Below, piece after piece: positions 14,040 through 27,510 of a stretch of 64,000 bases of DNA. This DNA comes from Rhabditoides inermis. Lineage: Eukaryota; Nematoda; Chromadorea; Rhabditida; Rhabditidae. The notes below the pieces were generated by a model. It had not been told where the DNA came from. It saw only the letters and a list, made by a program, of their open reading frames with translations, and did no database searches. Position 1 is the first letter of the stretch, and each line of letters begins with the position of its first letter. The DNA lies in contig CAWZYM010000431.1 in NCBI GenBank assembly GCA_963966185.1, positions 113,501 through 177,500 of the forward strand, written 5' to 3'. Position numbers and translations under genes: made by a program.

Positions 14040-14777
14040 CACGGGTCAGATACTCGTAGAGAGCACTATAAAAGAGAGCGCGCAGACCGCGTCGCGTGCC
14101 CACCACACACGCGCTGCAGCGGCTGGCGTCTCGCCGATTCTCACTATATATGTCAAAGACGTACAGACCAAACTTACAGACTGGCGTAGTGGTTGTCGTT
14201 GTTGCGACAGTGGTTGTGGTTGGAACCGTCGTTGTTGTGGGTACGGTAGTCGTTGTGGGTACGGTAGTCGTAGGTACAGTAGTAGTTGGTGCCGTAGTTG
14301 TGGGCGCGGTTGTTGTTGGTGTCGTAGTAGGTACAGTAGTTGTGGGTACAGTAGTTGTGGGTACAGTAGTTTTGGGTACAGTAGTTGTGGGTACAGTAGT
14401 TGTGGGTACCGTAGTAGTAGGTACCGTAGTGGTAGGTACCGTAGTAGTGGGTACCGTGGTAGTGGGTACCGTGGCAGTAGGTACCGTAGTTGTGGGTACA
14501 GTAGTAGTTGTTGTTACCGTGGTGGTAGTAGTAGTAACTGGGGTAGTTGTAGTAATAGGTTTAGTAGAAGTGGTGGTCGGTATTGTAGTATTGTTGTCGT
14601 TATCGGCGTTTTTGAAGTGGTAGCTGAAACGTAACATAACAATTTCAACTGCAAATAATACCACTTACTCTGCGGTTTCCTAGTAGTCGTCAGTACAGGA
14701 TTCGAGGGCTGAGTTTTCATGCATCCCTCAGCATACTGTAGCAACAATAGCGAAACGACGACGGTAAGCGGTCGCAT
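8333..14777 (-). pseudogene. Chimeric C6-domain gene C, frameshifted
   Basis: Six exons are recognisable: 14669-14777, 14178-14623, 13880-13965, 13746-13826, 13365-13409 and 8333-8425. All have normal splice borders. Exons 1-2 are nearly identical to genes A and B. Exons 3-6 keep all six C6 cysteines but are strongly diverged (for example the last exon has TIAQWSCVGFGV where A has TVTQWGCTGFGF). In exon 2 an 8-base tandem duplication near 14584-14595 shifts the frame, so the signal-peptide frame reaches a stop soon after. Removing 8 bases would restore the exon 2 to exon 3 phase. The final intron is almost 5 kb of minisatellite. The gene is probably nonfunctional unless the 8 bases are an assembly error; exons 3-6 show no other damage. 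Confidence 0.75.
8433..13357. repeat. TTCGCTC/TTCGTCTCTC minisatellite, about 4.9 kb
   Basis: Thousands of bases built from two interchangeable units, TTCGCTC and TTCGTCTCTC, with variants TTCGTTTCTC, TTCGTCTATC and TTCTCTC arranged in higher-order blocks. The block around 10840-11340 recurs near 11890-12260. It fills the last intron of C6 gene C. It gives very long open frames on both strands (such as SLFALRSS repeats), which are shadows of repeat periodicity and not genes. Confidence 0.97.
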
Positions 14778-15497
14778 CTCCGCATCTGAGAAGGGGTGCA
14801 TCTCATCTGTTTAAATAGACCCTTTGTTGATGTGATAGATGTTGCGAAGAAGTGTTGCGATGTGACCGCTTTCCCTTCTCCAACCACTACGCGCTCCTTT
14901 TTTCACCGCGCGGCGAGAGTTGTTTTTGAATGGTTTTCTCGAAGTGATAAGGTGTTTCGATATTCATCCGATCGCTGGAACAGGAAACACCCTAAACTGT
15001 GCAAGTTTTTGCATTCAAACGTGATTTATTTGCTTTCTATCGAGTTTGTGTTCTGATCCGAATTCGAATCAACGCGGAGACCATTGAACAAGATCGGGAA
15101 ACGGAGAAATTTGGCAAATGACCCAGCAACTGCCTAATGTATTTATTAATTAATGGAAAAACAATTTTTGTTTTTCCATTTTACACAATTTCTAGAAGCG
15201 ACCGAGACACATACAAGAAATCACTGATCATTAAAAAAAAACACTTTATTGAACGGTGAATACCACACAACCCGGAGAAAGAAAGTCATCAGGAAATGTA
15301 TTGTTTTTGTAAGAGTGAGCCGGGCGAACATTAGTTGTCCTGAAATCGAGCAGTGGAGAGAGAGTGAGAAAATGAGTGAGAGAGAGAGAGAGAAAGAGTG
15401 AGAAAGAGTGAGAGAGAGAGCGAGAAAGAGTGAGAGAGAGAAAGAGCGAGAGAGTGATGAGTGTGAGAGAAAGTGAGTGAGTGAGTGAGTGAGTGAG

Positions 15498-15538
<41 letters not shown>

Positions 15539-15696
15539 AGCAGCCTGACCGTTCCCTGCTCGTGTTCGAATATCTGGTCGTCGTCGCCCTCAATGAAGTA
15601 GGCCACCTTCCTGCCAGTCGTTCCCTGCGCCACCACCTTCCTGTGACGACGCAACATGCGCTGCAAGTGACGTCATCGGTCACGTCATCAGTGACG
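14195..15696. repeat. Partial third copy of the duplicated block (copy C)
   Basis: This segment matches about 6080-7540 of copy A: the Thr-rich exon, first exon and upstream region of the C6 gene, then the last two exons of the ET-module gene. Its right end falls in the same TGACGTCA-like repeat where copy A ends. To its left, homology fades inside the C6 gene, whose last four exons are clearly diverged from A and B. Confidence 0.9.
15331..15660 (-). pseudogene. 3' fragment of the ET-module gene (last two exons), copy C
   Basis: Exons 15550-15660 and 15331-15339 match the end of the complete gene at 23894-25534. One coding change is visible at the start of the first (RML where the others have RVL). 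As in copy A, homology ends at the TGACGTCA-like repeat in the intron, so no upstream exons are available. Confidence 0.85.
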
Positions 15697-16328
15697 TTCA
15701 CGTCATCAGTGTTATTGCTGGTCCAAGTTCATTCGGCAGTAGTGAATTTTAACTTGGCGGTCTCATTGGCATTGCGCATAATTCGCTGTGCATTAATTCA
15801 TTAGAAAGAATGGGAAATCAGATGCGAATGCGCCAAAGAGAGCGGTCGGTTTTGCAAATAACTCCGTTCGGAAAAGGTCAATTGGAAAAGGTCATCGAAG
15901 TAATCCCGACAAACGCTTATTTTAGGTTATTGATAACTCTAAAACTAAACTGTAAAAAAAACGATGAAAAAAATCGAACGCCTGAAACGGCGTATTCAAG
16001 TAGTGCACAACAGTTTTGTCTCCTGAGTTGAGCTAGAGGGCTCAAATTTGGATATGTTGTGTACAAGACCTGTCCCGAAAATCGCTTGTTTTACGATTTT
16101 TGAAAATCGTTCATTGTTCACCCTGGCTGTGATGAAATGATCGTAAGAAACGGTTACGTGAAACGCGAAACTTTAACGCCGGATTTCCGGACGGAGAATG
16201 CCCGTAGGATACTTTCGCCGACGCAGTTCTGTTTTGAATTCCGATGCCCATCTTCGGTACAAAAACGGTAGAGATCGGGGCTGGGGGGGGGAGGTGTCCT
16301 CCCCGCGTCAGTACTCGCGCACGCTCTC
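15697..16328. other. Unique spacer between copies C and B
   Basis: No gene is seen. A stretch around 15880-16060, with TCCCGACAAACGCTT and GTTGAGCTAGAG.GCTC, resembles part of the MITE in a mannosidase intron at 41106-41513. It is probably a decayed copy of the same repeat family. Confidence 0.5.
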
Positions 16329-16649
16329 ATTGCTGACGTCATTATGCCTTATTGTTTGATATATTGTTAGATATAAGGATATCCATATGACGTCCTTATC
16401 CCTCCATATACACCATTATACGTGTTTGAGACGGTACTTGAAAGAATAGAGCTGCGACAAGCTCGCACGCGTCACCGCATTCTAGAACGCTTAGTCTCTC
16501 TTCTCTTTGCTATATCACTCTCACTCTCTTCTACCTGTCGTCGTCGGTCTTGCTCATCGTTGATCACGACGAGCTTTTCCCGCACCGTGTATGTGGAGGG
16601 AGAGCGCTTGTTGTTGAGCAGGAGGCAGCCCAGTCAACAACAAGCGTTC

Positions 16650-16680
<31 letters not shown>

Positions 16681-17517
16681 CCCAGTCGTGTCGGTCGAGG
16701 ATCTGAACGGGCTTAACGCGGCCTACTTGGGACGAGCGAGCAGCGACTGAAGGAGAACGCTCGCGCACTCGAACTCGAGCAGACAGCACTCATTCTATAT
16801 TAATGTGTTCCATTACTCGTTCACCTGTCTTTGTGAGCAGTTTCCAGTCGACGGATGACGATCGCGTTGCAGTAGGCCAGATCCTTCATCTTCACATCTT
16901 TCGCCACAGTCTCCACGGCAGCAGCATAGCGATAGTTTTCGATCTACCTCGCTTATTAGGCATTAGGCAGTATGAAACACGTTGCCATAACTGCCTGCCT
17001 CTCTTGTTTTGCGCACTTTTGCCGAGATCTGACTCCCCGTCTTCATCTGATCTACTCCATCTCGCGAAACTTATTGCGAGCATAGAACCATAGATTCGCT
17101 GGTCGGAGGGATATGGCTCGCTTACGGCAATTCACAGTGAACAAAGAAAATTCGACGTGCGGCGCGTTCCGCCGAGGAATCATTTTCCTCAAAACTCTTG
17201 CTCACTCTCTTTCCTTTCCACTCTCGCGCCGTCTGCCGTCTCTCTGATTGCACGATCTCTCACGCACTCTCTGTCTCAATCAGTAGAAACGAAACCGTTC
17301 TAAAACAATTTGACATCATGCAGCTTATGTTCAGTTGTGAATGTCTAACCGCGTCACTTCTTATTTCTCATGACACCTCCCCTATTCCGCAATTTTTGTT
17401 TGTTTGTTTGTTTGTTTGTTTGTTTCGCTTGTGATGGTTTAGGTTTAGGGTGCGCGCTAGCATTCCACCATGATTCATTGTTAAAAGCTAAGTACTAAGT
17501 CAGTTCCCTCCGATCAT

Positions 17518-18234
17518 TAGAGAGGGCGCGCCAGCGCCCTCTCGTTTGTACTGGATGTCCCCGCGCGCTAGAATGCTCAAAAACGACTTTTCTCGGATGA
17601 AGCACTTTTCCTCATTTTGAAGTGATTTCCACTGTTACATTGCATTCACATCTCTATTCGATAGAGTTATAGAAAGTTGTATTGAGTTTGATTGAATTTG
17701 AAGCGAGATACGGAGAGTCCGCATTCGAGTGCGGATTGAGATTGGTGTCGGGCGTCGGACAATCGCTTTCGCCCCGCCCCCTCTGTGTGTGAGTGAGAGA
17801 GAGAGAGATAGGCGAATAGCGGGTGCGCGTCGGTATCCTCGCAGCGAATCGCGAACGTGTATGAAAATGTAATTTTGTGAAACAAAACTTAAGAAAAGGA
17901 CAGATATTATCTTTCAAAAGTACTTCCAAGTAAAAGTAGTTGGTTTGTACCGTTGTCTCAGTTGAGCAAAAGGACTGACATGTTTTCAATGGAGACATGT
18001 GCAAACAGGCTCTCAGCATTATTCGACGTGTTATGTTACAACAGAAGTTATGCTTTTAGATAATAACTGCATAACTTCGTAAACGCGTTCATTATAATAT
18101 GGCCGCTTTGCACTGGTATGAGAGAGAGAGCCTGTTGGCACATGTCTCCATTGAAAACATGTCAGTCCTTTTGCTCAACTGAGACAACGGTACAAACCAA
18201 CTACTTTTACTTGGAAGTACTTTTGAAAGATAAT
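17518..18234. mobile_element. 717-bp insertion unique to copy B, ending in a foldback MITE
   Basis: Copy A reads straight through this point (near 1494). The right part, 17906-18234, is a foldback unit: arms of about 108 bases (17906-18015 and 18126-18234) are reverse complements with only about one mismatch. They start ATTATCTTTCAAAAGTAC and flank a loop of about 110 bases that contains a smaller palindrome (AAGTTATGC/GCATAACTT). The left part starts with a GC-rich hairpin, AGAGGGCG/CGCCCTCT. Insertion in B and loss from A are both possible; only AT is shared at the junction. Confidence 0.75.
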
Positions 18235-19574
18235 GTTAGTTTTATTGGTACCCCTACGTAGGTCATATGCCATAAATTTAGCAACTTTGCATCTCTGTTC
18301 TGAAAGAAATTATGAGCGATCGCGCGCGGGGGGATTCTTCCGTGTCCTTCCTACCGGAAGGACGGGTCCTTCCTTCGTCCGTCCCCAGCGGCGGGAGTCA
18401 GACTGGGAGGGGTGCGGAAGAGACGCAGAGTGCAGAGAGGAGAGACACAATGAGATGGCGCGATGGATGCACATGCTCATTTTTGTGAAACTAATTTCTA
18501 TGAAATTTAAGAAAAGCACATACATTATCAGTTTCTTAGTAGTTGCGTAAAGAGTCACTGCTTGTGTCAACCCAATTCAGCAATACATAAAGCACAAGCA
18601 TAAATAACTTTTCACTACCACAAACCTGCTCGAAAGAGACTGTTGTGAATCGTGAACTGAATGAGAAAGAGAAAATAGTTTTACAATGAGAAATATAAAT
18701 TGTACAAAATAGGTTTGTGTTATAATGATTATTAGTTTGAGACAGGTAGTGATTCTTTACGCAAGTACTTTTAATGCGTGTTTTCAGTCTGGCGGAAACG
18801 CAATGCGCTGATATTGTGCACTGTCTGCGAGTAAGTGTGGTCAGTGGGCGGGGCTTAGCCTTGACTTGGCTGACCGCGCGGCGAGTCTCCATTCTAGGCG
18901 TTGCTGTTCCACCCTCCCTCCCGCACAGCAACATCCGCAGGCCGCCTTCCGCCCATCCGCTCTGTGGCTTGTTTTCGCACGAGCACACCTCAGAACACGG
19001 GCCTCCGCCGAAGGCCCCATGCCCGGCCTCACTGCACATGCTATATTGGGCTTTGCTGTATCGCGAATAACCCTACACCCAATATCACCTCCATTAACTT
19101 GCGCGCCGCATCCCTGCTCCGCGTTAGCTACCGTAACATACCGTACCGCGCACTCGAGGACCAGGACTAGACATCCACCCTCCCGCAAGCATACTCGTAG
19201 TATAATATTAGAGTGCAGTTAGCGGTACGGAACTCTCAACTCCGCGCCACGTTCTCCACTTCTTCCATAGGTATACGGTAATGTCCTTTTTTCTCATATT
19301 CTAACACAACACCTTCAGCAGAGGTACGGTTTTCAATGTACTTTCAGCCGCTGTCTTACATCTTTCGCCACGCAAGCAGCTACCAGCATACCAAGACACC
19401 AAGACCAAGCAAGAGATGAGGCGACCCCGTCGCCCGATCCGTCGACAGTCGACGGTGCTAAACCCCACATACATTGCGTTTCTCTACCCGAATAAAGCAT
19501 ATAATAGATAGTTTATAGCACGTTTATGTACAATACCAGTCGGAGTCGCGCCTACGGCGCTCCTCCTCCTGGTA

Positions 19575-19870
19575 ATTGTGGGCGGGGCTTGAAAATAGTG
19601 CAAACCCGGCGCGCCTTACATGCTAGCTCTGACTTTGGGTATTTAGAAAGCGCCGCATCAGCGTCACTTACAGACAGACCGACGGACGGACGGACAGGCC
19701 GTTTTCTATATATTAGGATTGTGGGCGGGGCTTGAAAATAGTGCAAACCCGGCGCGCCTCACATGCTAACTCCGACCTGGGGTATTTAGAAAGCGCCGCA
19801 TCAGCGTCACTTACAGACAAACAGACAGACAGACGGATGGACGGACAGGCCGTTTTCTATATATTAGGAT
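19575..19870. repeat. Two tandem units of about 143-153 bp (copy B)
   Basis: Counterpart of 2835-3130, carried within duplicated block B and essentially identical to it. Confidence 0.9.
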
Positions 19871-19920
19871 CTACAGGATAATGCGATACTGGGCCAAAAC
19901 AGGGATTCTGTTTCTTATAG

Positions 19921-21673
19921 TCGGATTGGATCCTATATGCCATCCGTGACATTTCACATGTTGTGCAGTTTTGTGCAACACAACATGCATGTCATTAAAG
20001 GAAAGTACCACTCTAAATTTCATGTCATGGATTCGCTTCAAACTCATATGGTATGTACTTTGAGATGTTCGGACTCTGAAATTTCCTATGTGAGATTAAA
20101 AAATCAATATATCGATTAGTTTGAATTTTCACTGTACGACGCGCCTATTGACGTTTGCACATCTACGTTTAGCGCGCCCGGGTAAAACGAGAATAGCATT
20201 AAAGAATCAACATTTAAATTACGCATAATAAATATTACTACACAACTGAAAAACATAAAATACCTCATACCGAACATATTACAACAGTTTGTCAGAAAAA
20301 AATACATTCACGCCAAACAATGCGTAACTGAAACAAATTTATCTCCAACTTGTATGTAATTTTAAACACTTACAAAAACGAATGCAGTACACAACGACAT
20401 AAACAATCGAGAATACCAACTATGGAATCCCATACTAACAGTTTCACACCTTCTAAGTTGTCCTTCAGCAGCATCATGCCGTTGAACGGATTGGTCTTGG
20501 GGTCGGCGATGCCGTCACTCTCGCCTCCCGCGCCCGCCCGAGCAGCGCACGTGCTCTATACCAATTATTCGGTGTTACAGTGAAGTATGGATACATAAAG
20601 GACCACTTTTATAAAACAAACAAAATTGAAAACATGGTATAACTCACATCAAAATTTAATCACATCGGCCGCTCCTCGCACTCCGCTTCGCGAGCACGTT
20701 CTTTGCCTTCTACTACATACATCAGCTGCATCGACACATAGTCCCTATAAACACCAAAAATTCTATCATTAGAAAAGCAACACGCAAATAGCTGAGAATG
20801 GTTCGTTTTGAGATGCGAGGCGCAGCGCGAGAACATCAACACAACACCACGCAACATCAACATCAACAACATGAAACCTCATCGACTATCACATATGCAT
20901 GTATATATTGGTATAGTAAAGAGCCAAAAACAAAACATTCAGTATTACACACAAATGAAAAAAGAACAAACGAAATAAAAGAAAAACAGAAATCAGCTGT
21001 GTCGATAAAGTTGCCCCAGCGAGAATCGTTTGACCCGGTCGCAATGCCCGTACAAAAGTGACGTCATGGGTCAGTTCTGCGAAAAAGACGTTCACAAGAT
21101 TGCAGTTTCTCACTATCCTTGGGATTGATCCGAATTTCTCACTACTAATAAATTTCACGTTGCGATGAATTTTCAAGGTGCTGCATTCATTTTCAGCATG
21201 AGTGTTATCAGTGAAAAATGAACATATTTCAACTTACTATCACGTGGTGGTCTCAGTTTATGCACGAAATTTAGAGTGGTATACTCCTTTAAATATCCAA
21301 AACGCTTCTATGAGTCGGAATCGAACCCGTGGGCAGGTGGCGGCGATTGTTCGCTGGCGGCGCACACTACCACTGCGCCATAGAAGCAGTGGTTAGGAGA
21401 TCGAAGAGAGAGCCCATCTAGCTCCACTGGCCTCTTCAGTGTACAATGATGAGAGATAACGAGCAAACATATCTGCGAAATTCAATGACCTCTCTGTGTG
21501 AGCCTCAATGGCGCAGTGGTAGAGCGCGCCGTCAGCGCGCGATCGTTGCGTGTTGCCCAAGGGTTCGATTCCCTCTCACAAAGCGTTTTGGATATTTGAA
21601 GACATACATGTTGTGTTGCACGAAACTGCACAACATGTGAAATGTCACGGATGGCATATAGGATCCAATCCGA
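19921..21673. mobile_element. Foldback element plus nested TTAA element (copy B)
   Basis: Counterpart of 3181-4933, with the TTAA element at 19999-21288 and tRNA-like cores near 21305-21390 and 21506-21586. Both insertions predate the block duplication because they occupy the same sites in both copies. Confidence 0.8.
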
Positions 21674-21806
21674 GTATATTTACTTTTTTTTCGAGACATG
21701 CTTTGCAGGAAATATTATTAAGATTAGATGATATGTATTTACCTCAATTTTTTTTGTCACCACCGACGCTTTACTCAAGAATAAGCTTCGTTATGATAGA
21801 AATCTG

Positions 21807-21812
21807 TTTATT
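21807..21812 (-). promoter_or_regulatory. Poly(A) signal AATAAA for C6 gene B
   Basis: Counterpart of the signal at 5067-5072, just past the stop codon at 21835. Confidence 0.6.
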
Positions 21813-21834
21813 CTCATATTTTGCATGTTCGTTA

Positions 21835-23344
<1,510 letters not shown>

Positions 23345-23807
23345 CTCCGCATCTGAGAAGGGGTGCATCTCATCTGTTTAAATAGACCCTTTGTTGATGT
23401 GATAGATGTTGCGAAGAAGTGTTGCGATGTGACCGCTTTCCCTTCTCCAACCACTACGCGCTCCTTTTTTCACCGCGCGGCGAGAGTTGTTTTTGAATGG
23501 TTTTCTCGAAGTGATAAGGTGTTTCGATATTCATCCGATCGCTGGAACAGGAAACACCCTAAACTGTGCAAGTTTTTGCATTCAAACGTGATTTATTTGC
23601 TTTCTATCGAGTATGTTCTGATCCGACATCGAATCAACGCGGAGACCATTGAACAAGATCGGGAAACGGAGAAATTTGGCAAATGACCCAGCAACTGCCT
23701 AATGTATTTATTAATTAATGGAAAAACAATTTTTGTTTTTCCATTTTACACAATTTCTAGAAGCGACCGAGACACATACAAGAAATCACTGATCATTAAA
23801 AAAACAC

Positions 23808-23813
23808 TTTATT
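23808..23813 (-). promoter_or_regulatory. Poly(A) signal AATAAA for the ET-module gene
   Basis: Lies about 80 bases past the stop codon on the minus strand. It is conserved in the fragments at 7032-7037 and in copy C. Confidence 0.65.
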
Positions 23814-23893
23814 GAACGGTGAATACCACACAACCCGGAGAAAGAAAGTCATCAGGAAATGTATTGTTTTTGTAAGAGTGAGCCGGGCGAACA

Positions 23894-24061
23894 TTAGTTG
23901 TCCTGAAATCGAGCAGTGGAGAGAGAGTGAGAAAATGAGTGAGAGAGAGAGAGAAAGAGTGAGAAAGAGTGAGAGAGAGAGCGAGAAAGAGTGAGAGAGA
24001 GAAAGAGCGAGAGAGTGATGAGTGTGAGAGAAAGTGAGTGAGTGAGTGAGTGAGTGAGTGA

Positions 24062-24108
<47 letters not shown>

Positions 24109-25534
24109 AGCAGCCTGACCGTTCCCTGCTCGTGTTCGAATATCTGGTCGTCGTCGCCCTCAATGAAGTAGGCCACCTTCCTGCCAGTCGTTCCCTGCGC
24201 CACCACCTTCCTGTGACGACGCAACACGCGCTGCAAGTGACGTCATCGGTCACGTCATCAGTGACGTCATCGGCGACGTCATAAGTCACATCATCGGTGA
24301 CGTCATCCGCCCACTCACCCGTATCTTGTACTCCACATATGTGACGGCCACAATGACGAGCGATGCGACAGTGAAGACGGTGATGAATATGCACACCTTG
24401 CGCAGCTTCGTCATGTACATCGACATACCGAACTGCAAGTCGTTCGATTGATACAAATTTAAAAATCGGAACGCAGCGCACAATATCGACTACGTCTTGA
24501 ACTCTTTGCCAACTCTACTAGACATGAACAAGGAAAGAACAAGGGGGAAGCAGAAGAAAGTGTTTACGCATACTTTGCTAACTCAAAATGGGTGGAACAA
24601 GAAGAGGACGAGGAGAGGAACGTTGAGAGGAAAACGACAAATTGGGAAAGAGAAAAGCTGACGATCTCTCCCTCCGTGGGGTCCTTGCTGTTGCAGTTGT
24701 CTGTCGCGCAACAGCACACCACCGTGTACCGGTCCAAACGCATCGTCCACTACATAGAAGAGATACAGTATGCCGCACAATGTACAGTAACCCGTACCGT
24801 TCGCGGATCGACGTTGCACTTGTAGCCCTTGACGGTGGGATCGCAGAGATCGGCGTGCCAGCCAGCCTCCTGGAAGAGAGAGGGTGAGAGAGAGAGAGAG
24901 AGAGAGAGAGAAGAGAGAGAGAGAAAGAAAGAAAGAAAGGAAGAGAGAGAGAGAGACCCGACCCTAGCTGCATTCTCGGCCTCTACGGCTCTCGCGCGGT
25001 TTTCCGGTTTCCCATCGGTACCGTACACGTGTCGCAATCCTCTCGCCGCGTCTGCAAGGAGTACGGTAGATTACAGTATACTCAGGTGTACGGTAGATTA
25101 CAGTATTCCTAACCTCCACATCCTTTCCATTTCTTGTTGTTCATATACGACGCGACAATGCAGCCCTAGAAAAGGTTTTGTTAGAAGAAAGTGAGAGAGA
25201 GGGAGGGAGGGAGGGAGGGAGGGAGGGAGGGAGGACTGACTTGATTGAGCTGACACTGCTCCACCTGGAAGCCGGATGCGTTCTTCTTTTGCTCATAGGT
25301 CCAGCACGAGTGAGCCAATCCTGTATCGATTGATTATCGATTGATTATGGCCGCCGATTTCCTTCAGATCGATAGAAGGAGGGAGAGAGAGTGTGTGTGT
25401 GTGTGAGAGAGAGAGAGAGAAAAGAGAGAGAGAGAAATACGTTTTGCTTCGGGTGGGAGTAGATGCTGCTCGGAGGAGAAGGAGCAGTGTGGGAGGAGAA
25501 GAAGGAGGAGGGAAAGGAGCAGGGGCGGCCGCAT
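23894..25534 (-). CDS. ET-module/Ly6-like single-pass membrane protein
   Basis: Predicted 235 aa from nine exons: 25441-25534, 25241-25320, 25114-25165, 24963-25051, 24798-24869, 24663-24749, 24319-24432, 24120-24230 and 23894-23902. All phases match. Exon 1 encodes a strong signal peptide (MRPPLLLSLLLLLLPHC). The mature ectodomain has ten cysteines at 37, 54, 60, 74, 114, 123, 141, 142, 143 and 148. The closing CCCATDNCN is typical of ET-module and three-finger (Ly6) folds. A membrane helix spans about 171-191, followed by a basic then acidic cytoplasmic tail of about 44 residues. Several donors are weak (GTCAGT, GTCGGG, GTCAGG). Exon 4 has no cysteine and is the least certain. It may be a surface receptor; the ligand is unknown. 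The terminal exons are also found as fragments in copies A and C. Confidence 0.8.
24237..24310. repeat. TGACGTCA-like short tandem repeat in a small intron
   Basis: About five TGACGTCAT-type palindromes, some with one base changed, repeat every 16-17 bases and form almost the whole intron between exons 7 and 8 of the ET-module gene. The homology of both other copies (near 7558 and 15696) ends within this array, which makes it a likely recombination breakpoint. Confidence 0.85.
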
Positions 25535-25728
25535 GGCACGCGAGAGGGGAGAGAAATGACTCTGGGCAAAGAAAGGAGAAGGGAAGACAGTGAAAACGTG
25601 ACAGTTTGTTCCAGACAGAAGTTGTTTGGTCGCGCACGTGCATTTCACTCAAACTCGCACACACTGCACAGGACATTTGCGTTTGCTCAAATCAGTATAA
25701 TATTGTATTGATTCGAGCAAACGCATAG

Positions 25729-26161
25729 TAGTGGTTGATGAAGCACCTGGAGGCCCTCTGTATTCCACATATGACAGATCTCTTATACTCTTATCTCTTA
25801 TTTTTCTCGAATTCGTTTACAGGAGCTCCCGTGAGTGCGACTGTCTCAGCACATTTGCATAAGTGGTGTGAAAACTGTATCGTAGTGGTTGATGAAGCAC
25901 CTGGAGGCCCTCTATATTTCACACATGACAGATCTCTTATTTCTCTCGAATTCGTTTACAGGAGCTCCCGTGAGTGCGACTGTCTCAGACCACTGACGAG
26001 CACATTTGCATAAGTGGTGTGAAAACTCTGTCGTAGTGGTTGATGAAGCACCTGGAGGCCCTCTATATTCCACACATGACAGATCTCTTATTTCTCTCGA
26101 ATTCGTTTACAGGAGCTGCCGTGAGTGCGACTGTCTCAGACCACTGACGAGCACATTTGCA
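25729..26161. repeat. Three tandem units of about 150 bp upstream of the ET-module gene
   Basis: Units run 25729-25882, 25883-26033 and 26034-26161. All begin TAGTGGTTGATGAAGCACC and contain a piece resembling an acceptor followed by a donor (TTTACAGGAGCTCCCGTGAG). They sit between the 5' end of the ET-module gene and the 3' end of C6 gene D, so they might be promoter repeats or a triplicated small exon. No open frame supports the exon idea. Confidence 0.85.
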
Positions 26162-26452
26162 AGCACAGATCGTCGGGAGTGTTCAGATCGGTACACCGCA
26201 AACAGCGGAAAAAGAGCTAGGCCTCGACGATGACGACTTACAGTGACGTCTTATTGGAATCTTAGAACACGAGGCTATGATGTCTTTAATCATAAACCAT
26301 TCGTACAATTCGGTTGTGACTCCTGATACATACTTACGGGGGTCTCGCGACTCGGGACATGCTGTCATACTGCGGATATATCGGTGTACACGCGCTAAAT
26401 AATCTTTCAACACTTGTTCTTTTTTATATATGTCATTCATGTAGACAGAGTA

Positions 26453-27442
26453 TTAGAATTCGAATCCGGTGCATCCCCATTGAGTGACTGTCGTGTTGCT
26501 GCCATCCGCAGGCTCCTGATATATCCATGCTTCATCCGCTCCACAAGTGAGCTCAGCTGACACCTGGATATCAGGAGGGAGAGATGTGACTGTGGATGAG
26601 GATGACTAAAAAAACTCACTTTACGGTTTTCGTAGTCGGGCACTTCATGTGTCAGTTGAATCTAAAAGTGCAACATAATTAAAGAAAATATTTTGAACAA
26701 GAAACGATGAACATACTTGAATAGCTATGTGGAACAGTTCCCAACTCGATTTAGGGTTACAGGTCAGAGTCGCACGCTTACAGCCGTCAACAGTCTGGAA
26801 AAATATCCGAATTTAATATGTGTTTGTAAAATGCCGTGGTGTGCATTTAATAATTGTCATTTTGACAGGATCTGATTGGTCCGATTGGTTAAGAAGTTGT
26901 TCAACAGTCTGGAAAAATATCCGAATTTAATATGTGTTTGTAAAATGTCGTGGTGTGCATTTAATAATTGTCATTTTGACAGGATCTGATTGGTCCGATT
27001 GGTTAGGAAGTTGTTGAAAATTAAATGAAAAAAGAACAGAACATGTTCTTGTTTCAGATCCCTCAGTTTCCACTGTGGAATTGCGTGTGTGTTACCAAAA
27101 ATCATGTCTGAAAAATGTAATTGTTCATACAGTTATTACAGGTTGTTCTGCTGGAATCTGGTTGTGTTCAGCCCCGGGATCGACGGCTTCAGTGAGCAAA
27201 CTCTCACTGCATGTAGTACAATCTGAAGAAAGATCGTGAAGGAAACACTCTACTACATTCTAATGCAACAGTTTCTTTGATGAATCACCTAGCTTGGGTG
27301 GCGTTTCTGTAGTCATTGAAGAAGATGTAGTAGTAGTAGTAGTAGATGTTGTTGTTGTCGTAGTGTCCTCGCTCGGAACAGTCTTCATGCACGCTATAGC
27401 ACAACCGAACAAAACGAACAAGATGTCTGGTCGAACAATCAT
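26453..27442 (-). CDS. C6-domain secreted protein, gene D (short form)
   Basis: Predicted 158 aa from exons 27289-27442, 27131-27222, 26717-26794, 26620-26661 and 26453-26563. It starts with a signal peptide (MIVRPDILFVLFGCAIAC), then a short Thr-rich stretch within exon 1. The separate long Thr exon of genes A-C is absent. All six C6 cysteines are present (DCTTCSES, DGCKRATLTC, SAELTC, TQWGC), and the last exon has a small insertion (EPADGSN) between the fifth and sixth. It is clearly diverged from A and B and is probably an older paralogue. A TA dinucleotide run lies about 40 bases upstream of the start. Confidence 0.85.
26788..27015. repeat. 114-bp tandem duplication spanning a splice acceptor
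   Basis: The segment CAACAGTCTGGAAAAATATC at 26788 recurs at 26902, and about 110 following bases match with one or two changes. The unit includes the first bases of exon 3 of gene D's domain part (exon starting 26794) and its acceptor. Two near-identical acceptors therefore lie in tandem; the one at 26794 is joined to the full exon. Confidence 0.9.
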
Positions 27443-27474
27443 ACATGCTAGCGTGAATCCTTTGATCCACCTCT

Positions 27475-27510
<36 letters not shown>

